The position numbers and the translations under genes were made by a program. The notes beneath the pieces are model-generated. The model saw only the letters and a program-made list of their open reading frames with translations, had not been told where the DNA came from and did not search any database. This document shows, in pieces, positions 15,673 to 19,466 of a DNA stretch of 19,466 nucleotides. Source of the DNA: CAZQQN01 sp964549595 (GTDB lineage: Bacteria > Bacteroidota > Bacteroidia > CAILMK01 > CAYYUA01); the NCBI GenBank assembly GCA_964549595.1, contig CAZJWK010000047.1:1-19466 (forward strand), read 5' to 3'. How positions within the stretch are numbered: position 1 is the first letter of the stretch; each line of letters opens with the position of its first letter.

Positions 15673-16217
15673 ATGCGATGACTTCTTTGAGTGAAAGAAA
15701 CTGGATAGGCTTAATAGGGTTAATTTCTATACTTGTTGTAGGTTTGGTTGGTTTTTTGTTAGTTCAATCTCAGGGTATGGAAGCACCGCTGAGTAAAAAA
15801 ATCTATCTTTTACCGAAATTTAACGCCTTTATTAACGGTTTAACCTTTTTACTTTTATTGATTGGTTTCGTTTTCATCAAGCAGGGAAAAGTAAATTCAC
15901 ACCGATCAGTGATGTTAGGGGCTTTTATTCTTTCCATAATTTTTTTAATCTCCTACATAGTTTATCATTACGGTTCTCCTCATACATCTTTTGGTGGTGA
16001 AGGGATTAGTCAATATGTGTACTATTTCATTTTAATAACCCACATTTTACTGGCCATAGCCATTGTCCCAATGGCCCTTATTACACTCTTCCGTGCTTTG
16101 AAAATGGACTATTTACAACATAAAAAAATTGCAAAATGGACCTTACCAATTTGGTTATACGTTAGTTTAACAGGAGTCTTGGTTTATTTAATGATTGAAC
16201 CCTACTATCCGGTTTAA
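15669..16217 (+). CDS. DUF420 membrane protein (CtaM/YozB-like oxidase assembly factor)
   Basis: A 182-residue protein with four or five transmembrane helices (about 13-32, 51-71, 81-99, 118-142, 158-176). Histidines lie at helix ends: H78, H100, H105, H125 and H151, several of which match conserved positions of DUF420. The Staphylococcus aureus member CtaM is needed for a functional aa3-type quinol oxidase, apparently at a step after haem A synthesis. The Bacteroidota copies regularly accompany SCO and COX genes, as here. A role in haem or copper insertion is therefore likely but inferred. The 4-base overlap with the SCO gene suggests the two proteins are made together. An internal Met at codon 4 is an alternative start. 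Confidence 0.85.
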   Translation: MNAMTSLSERNWIGLIGLISILVVGLVGFLLVQSQGMEAPLSKKIYLLPKFNAFINGLTFLLLLIGFVFIKQGKVNSHRSVMLGAFILSIIFLISYIVYHYGSPHTSFGGEGISQYVYYFILITHILLAIAIVPMALITLFRALKMDYLQHKKIAKWTLPIWLYVSLTGVLVYLMIEPYYPV

Positions 16218-16229
16218 AAGAGAAAAAAA

Positions 16230-16481
16230 ATGAAAAAATTGATTAAAAAGGCTTTATTGGTTTTAGCCCTATGGATAGGATGTTTAAGTATTACACCAGT
16301 GGTACAGGGACAATGTGCCATGTGCAAAAAAACTGCTGAGGATGCCAACGCCCAGGAAGATACAAAAATGGCTTCCAGCATTAATGATGGGGTACTTTAC
16401 TTGCTTGCAATGCCCTATTTAGCTGCCGGAGTGCTCGGATTTATATGGTACAGGAAACAAAGAAAAATTAAGCCCAGCTAA
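16230..16481 (+). CDS. small exported membrane protein with a CxxC motif
   Basis: This 83-residue protein has a signal-like N terminus (KKLIKKALLVLALWIG, 3-18), then QCAMCKK with C29 and C32 directly after the presumed cleavage or exit point. A short polar loop and a second helix follow (about 55-73, VLYLLAMPYLAAGVLGF), and the chain ends in a basic tail (WYRKQRKIK). The CxxC would lie on the periplasmic side. Similar short proteins with a CAMC start occur near oxidase genes in Bacteroidota, as far as I recall, but no function is established. Its place behind SCO and DUF420 suggests a metal-relay or thiol-redox role in oxidase assembly. That is inference from context. Confidence 0.75.
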   Translation: MKKLIKKALLVLALWIGCLSITPVVQGQCAMCKKTAEDANAQEDTKMASSINDGVLYLLAMPYLAAGVLGFIWYRKQRKIKPS

Positions 16482-16500
16482 ATCAAAGTTTCTATCAATT

Positions 16501-16875
16501 TTGAGTGCTATCAAGGCCATTTTGAAAATGAGATGCCCCCGTTGCAGAAAAGGGGATATTTTCCAAAGTCCTACTTACAGTACCAGATTTACGGAAATGA
16601 ATACCAATTGCCCGGTTTGCAATCTGCAATATGAAATAGAACCCGGGTTCTTTTGGGGCGCTATGTACATTTCCTACGGATTGACCATTGTAAAAAGCTT
16701 CATCGTAGGAATTTTGGTTTATTTATTTTTCGATACAAACAATATTTGGGCTTACGTAATAACAATAGCCAGTATTTTAGTGCTTTTCTCTCCCTACAAT
16801 TTTCGATTGAGCAGAGTCCTCATGCTTTACTTATTTTCCCAAATTCGTTTTGATCCTAAAACCGTTAATAGGTAG
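16501..16875 (+). CDS. DUF983 zinc-ribbon membrane protein
   Basis: This 124-residue protein begins with a four-Cys zinc ribbon, C12-P-R-C15 and C37-P-V-C40. The family segment EPGFFWGAMYISYG follows, with two or three membrane helices (about 49-75 and 80-98). The start is taken as TTG at 16501: the first in-frame ATG (16528) would leave just one residue before the CPRC motif, while family members usually have about ten. DUF983 proteins are common in Bacteroidota and alphaproteobacteria, where the gene often sits beside oxidase genes. Their function is unknown. This one lies 19 bases behind the CxxC gene and 8 bases before the sulfotransferase. Confidence 0.82.
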   Translation: MSAIKAILKMRCPRCRKGDIFQSPTYSTRFTEMNTNCPVCNLQYEIEPGFFWGAMYISYGLTIVKSFIVGILVYLFFDTNNIWAYVITIASILVLFSPYNFRLSRVLMLYLFSQIRFDPKTVNR

Positions 16876-16883
16876 CTATTACA

Positions 16884-17801
16884 ATGAACAGGTTGAAACC
16901 TATTTTAATAACAGGGGCCCATCGTTCCGGTACCACTTGGGTTGGCAAGATGTTATCCTTATCTAACAAAATTGCTTATATCCATGAACCATTCAATAAG
17001 GTTTACAGGAATACCGGATTTGGCATTCAACCGGCATTTTGGTTTCAATACATCGATGAATCCAATCAAAGTGAGTATTACCAAAAATTACTTGATACTT
17101 TACATTTAAAAACTATTAGCCCAGGAAAGGCTAACATCAGAAACATTAATGATTTAAAAATTTTTTTGAAAAAAAATGGTCAATTTTTAGTAGATAGGAT
17201 TAATAGAAGACGACCTTTGTTAAAAGACCCAATAGCTCTTTTCTCCACTCCCTGGCTTGTGGAAAATTTTAATTTCGTCCCTGTAATCCTGATACGACAT
17301 CCGGCTGCTTTTGTCAACAGCATAAAAAAGCAAAACTGGGCATTCGATTTTGGTGAATTATATAAACAAAAAACCTTGATGCGAACCCTTCTGGCAGATT
17401 ATAGCGAGGAAATAAAAGATTTTTCAAAAAAGGATTTTTCGATTTTAGATCAAGCCATTTTGCTTTGGAAAATTACTCATGAAGTAATTTATGAATTTCA
17501 GCAAAATTATCTTAACTGGATTTTTGTAAAACATGAAAATGTGGCTGCCGATCCGCTTGATCAGTTTAAAACCCTTTATACGCAGTTAGGGATTCCTTTT
17601 ACCAATAAAACAGAAGCCGCTATTACCCAATATACCCAAAAAAATTCCGGTCACCAAGAGTCAAATGTAGTTAACCAAATCCGGAGAAACAGTCAAAAAA
17701 TCCTGGAAAGCTGGAAAGAAGAATTAAAGCCTTCAGAAATCGATTATATTTTAAAAAAGACAGAATACCCGGGAAAATCTTTTTATCCGGTAGATTTTTA
17801 G
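16884..17801 (+). CDS. sulfotransferase-family protein (PAPS-dependent)
   Basis: This 305-residue protein has a clear 5'-phosphosulfate loop, TGAHRSGTTWVGKML (10-24). A 3'-phosphate binding strand-helix, PVILIRHPAAFVNSIK (133-148), carries R138 and S146. An early HEPFN (34-38) is typical of Sulfotransfer_1/3 families. It would transfer sulfate from PAPS to a hydroxyl or amine of a glycan, lipid or small molecule; the acceptor cannot be told. There is no signal peptide, so it should be cytoplasmic. It follows DUF983 by 8 bases and may be read through from the oxidase operon, although it has no obvious link to respiration. No glycosyltransferases or PAPS-synthesis genes are nearby. It is more A+T-rich than the oxidase subunit genes, so acquisition is possible. 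Confidence 0.85.
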   Translation: MNRLKPILITGAHRSGTTWVGKMLSLSNKIAYIHEPFNKVYRNTGFGIQPAFWFQYIDESNQSEYYQKLLDTLHLKTISPGKANIRNINDLKIFLKKNGQFLVDRINRRRPLLKDPIALFSTPWLVENFNFVPVILIRHPAAFVNSIKKQNWAFDFGELYKQKTLMRTLLADYSEEIKDFSKKDFSILDQAILLWKITHEVIYEFQQNYLNWIFVKHENVAADPLDQFKTLYTQLGIPFTNKTEAAITQYTQKNSGHQESNVVNQIRRNSQKILESWKEELKPSEIDYILKKTEYPGKSFYPVDF

Positions 17802-17845
17802 GCCGACACTTCTCTTTAATTTTTATTCATGCCAATGACGGTTTC

Positions 17846-19466
17846 CTATTTGATTAGTGTGACTGTACCTTCCTTCTTGATGGCGTTGCCTTCGTAATCC
17901 TTAGCTTTTATCAGGTAATTATAAGACTGCATCGGAACTTTTTTACCTTCATAAGTCGCATCCCAACTGAAATCCTTATCAGTAGACCTAAAGATTATTT
18001 CTCCCCACCTATTAAATACTAAAACTTCGAAATCATAAACATTTTTGACTTGTCCTGAAAATTCATCATTCAAACCATCTCCATTTGGCGTAAAGGCATT
18101 TGGCATGAAAATATATGGTTTTGCACTCACATTGATTGTTTTTGTAACCGAATCCATACAGCCATTTGGGTTAGAACAATAAAGGGTGACATCATAAGAA
18201 CCCGTATCCGAATAGCTGTATTGGGGTTCAGGTTGGTTAGAAGTAAAACCATCTTTAAAATCCCAAAGGTAATTTTGCGTATTTTTAGAATTATTATCGA
18301 TAACAATTTGGTCTTCACCAAGGTTATAATTTTTCGGGTCCTTGGGTTCTTCAAAGGAAAAATTGGCCTCTGGTTTGCTACTTAAATTGACTTCTGAATA
18401 AGCGGTGTCCACACACCCTTCTTCCTGATTACTTGCAATTAACATTATTCGATAATAACCAGGCTTTTCAAATTGGTAATCAACCCTCTGCCCAATACCG
18501 AATTCGTTTCTTTCAAACCGCCAATCAAATTGATTCGCATTTAGGCTTTCGTTTGCACTAAAAACCGCGTCCATTGGGGCGCAGCCATCCAGTTTTCCTG
18601 GACTGATTTTCGCTTCAATATTTTTTAACTGTACAAATTTACTAATAACTGTGTCGCAACCTTTTTTAGAGGTTACTTTGGCCTCAATCGTTCCACTATT
18701 GACCTGTAAGCCTTCATCATTCCTGTTATGCCATATGGCTTTCACTTTTTTAGCTTTAGGATCCTTTGTAAAATGGCCACCGGTTATTTCCCAATAAGTA
18801 CTGTCAATGTTATTGCCTTTTAGTTCGTAGGGTTTAGCCGTTTTAACACATGATTTTGTCTCACCAAGTATCTGAGGCTTGGGTTTAGGATTAATTTTAA
18901 TAAATTTCTTTACAGTTGTATCACAACCAAAGGCATTGGTTTCACGAACCTTCACAAAGGGATTACCTCCTTTTAACCACTTAACATTGATTTTATTTTT
19001 GTTATCTTTAGTCTTCACCCCTCCTTCTACATTCCATTTATATTCACTATTCGGTTGGGCAGATGTTGAATAAGAATGGTTATTCGTAAAAGCGCAAATT
19101 TCAGCAGGCCCCTTTATAGTCGGTTCAGGCTTGGGCTTTAGATTCACACTAAGAGAGTCTGTATTCTGACAACCAAATTTATTGGTCAATAGTACTTTAA
19201 TTTCCCCATTTTTGGTGTGGTTAAACCATTTTACACGTACTTTGTCTCTGTTTATGAATTCGGTCCTGCCATTTTCAACATTCCATTGGTAGGTAGTTTC
19301 CTTTTTACCATTCATTTCTTTGTACTTAGTACCATTGACAAATTCACAGGCACTTGTTTTGCCTGAAAGTTTGGGTTGAGGTTGGGGATTTATGTGAATA
19401 GATTTTCCAATGGTGGTATCACAGCCCTCTTCGTTCGTCTCTGTGACTTCTACCTGACCACTGCCA
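17846..19466 (-). CDS. type IX-secreted surface protein with PKD-like repeats and type B C-terminal sorting domain (5' end off the window)
   Basis: The frame is open from the window edge (first full codon at 19465) to TAG at 17846-17848, giving 539 visible residues. The Met at 19315 is internal, since the repeat pattern continues upstream. Visible parts in order are: the end of one PKD-like unit, three tandem units of about 83 residues joined by PKPKP-like linkers, two PKD domains (the second with NYLWDFKDG and YSYSDTGSYDVTLYCSNPNGC), and a 90-residue C-terminal domain (17849-18118). That last domain has the hallmarks of the gliding-motility-associated type B signal: FMPNAFTPNGDGLNDEF, VLVFNRWGEIIF, and a YNYLIKAKD strand. 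Such proteins leave through type IX secretion, often with SprF-type partners, and act at the surface as adhesins or scaffolds. The whole gene is probably much longer. Confidence 0.9.
   Translation of the reverse strand, partial: GSGQVEVTETNEEGCDTTIGKSIHINPQPQPKLSGKTSACEFVNGTKYKEMNGKKETTYQWNVENGRTEFINRDKVRVKWFNHTKNGEIKVLLTNKFGCQNTDSLSVNLKPKPEPTIKGPAEICAFTNNHSYSTSAQPNSEYKWNVEGGVKTKDNKNKINVKWLKGGNPFVKVRETNAFGCDTTVKKFIKINPKPKPQILGETKSCVKTAKPYELKGNNIDSTYWEITGGHFTKDPKAKKVKAIWHNRNDEGLQVNSGTIEAKVTSKKGCDTVISKFVQLKNIEAKISPGKLDGCAPMDAVFSANESLNANQFDWRFERNEFGIGQRVDYQFEKPGYYRIMLIASNQEEGCVDTAYSEVNLSSKPEANFSFEEPKDPKNYNLGEDQIVIDNNSKNTQNYLWDFKDGFTSNQPEPQYSYSDTGSYDVTLYCSNPNGCMDSVTKTINVSAKPYIFMPNAFTPNGDGLNDEFSGQVKNVYDFEVLVFNRWGEIIFRSTDKDFSWDATYEGKKVPMQSYNYLIKAKDYEGNAIKKEGTVTLIK
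18623..19372 (-). repeat. three tandem PKD-like units of 252, 246 and 252 bases
   Basis: Within the surface protein the units run 19372-19121, 19120-18875 and 18874-18623. Each has a Cys about eight residues in, a Trp in a YxW or WEI position near the middle, a (V/I)xW motif after a Lys/Asn-rich turn, a conserved GC(D/Q) near the end, and a Lys/Pro linker. The two Cys per unit could form one disulfide. The units are diverged, not recent copies, and at least one more lies partly beyond the window. Confidence 0.75.

Overview
The window comes from the chromosome of an aerobic member of the Bacteroidota, probably a marine or gliding-type lineage. This is inferred from the gene content: a PorV/PorQ-type barrel, a PorE-like TPR/propeller/OmpA protein, a surface protein with a type B gliding-motility C-terminal domain, the Bacteroidota-style cytochrome oxidase cluster with two subunit III genes, DUF4468 and DUF983 genes, exact matches to the phylum's -7 promoter motif, and few Shine-Dalgarno sites. 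Base composition is A+T-rich. I see no tRNA, rRNA, CRISPR array, complete mobile element or obvious defence system.

Left part (1-2.9 kb): a decayed PAS/histidine-kinase gene (about 180-1095) that needs all three forward frames to be read. Next is a minus-strand pair: an ACP-phosphodiesterase-like gene overlapping a PorV-like outer-membrane barrel gene by 17 bases.

Second part (3.0-8.8 kb): tyrS, whose HIGH signature is altered; a spacer with two stem-loops; a secreted DUF4468 protein; a PorE-like OmpA-family protein; queG on the minus strand; and a group III truncated haemoglobin.

Third part (9.0-16.9 kb): the core of the window. It is one co-directional run with gaps of 1-51 bases that encodes an aa3/caa3-type haem-copper oxidase and its assembly factors. 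The order is subunit II fused to an N-terminal cytochrome c domain, subunit I, haem O synthase, two subunit III paralogues, subunit IV, a SCO copper chaperone, a DUF420/CtaM-like haem or copper assembly protein, a small secreted CxxC membrane protein, and a DUF983 zinc-ribbon membrane protein. Electrons would pass from the tethered haem c to CuA on the same chain, then to the haem a and haem a3/CuB centres of subunit I. CtaB supplies haem O, the precursor of haem A, and SCO matures CuA. Haem A synthase (ctaA) and the alternative complex III (act) genes are not in the window.

Right end (16.9-19.5 kb): a PAPS-type sulfotransferase 8 bases behind the oxidase run, then, convergent to it, the 3' part of a large type IX-secreted protein built from tandem PKD-like repeats. 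Its 5' end lies beyond the window.

Nothing here is a clear-cut new system. The best leads are the N-terminal cytochrome c/COX2 fusion, the unusual TyrRS active-site signature, the unassigned small genes in the oxidase assembly module, and the structured spacer behind tyrS.
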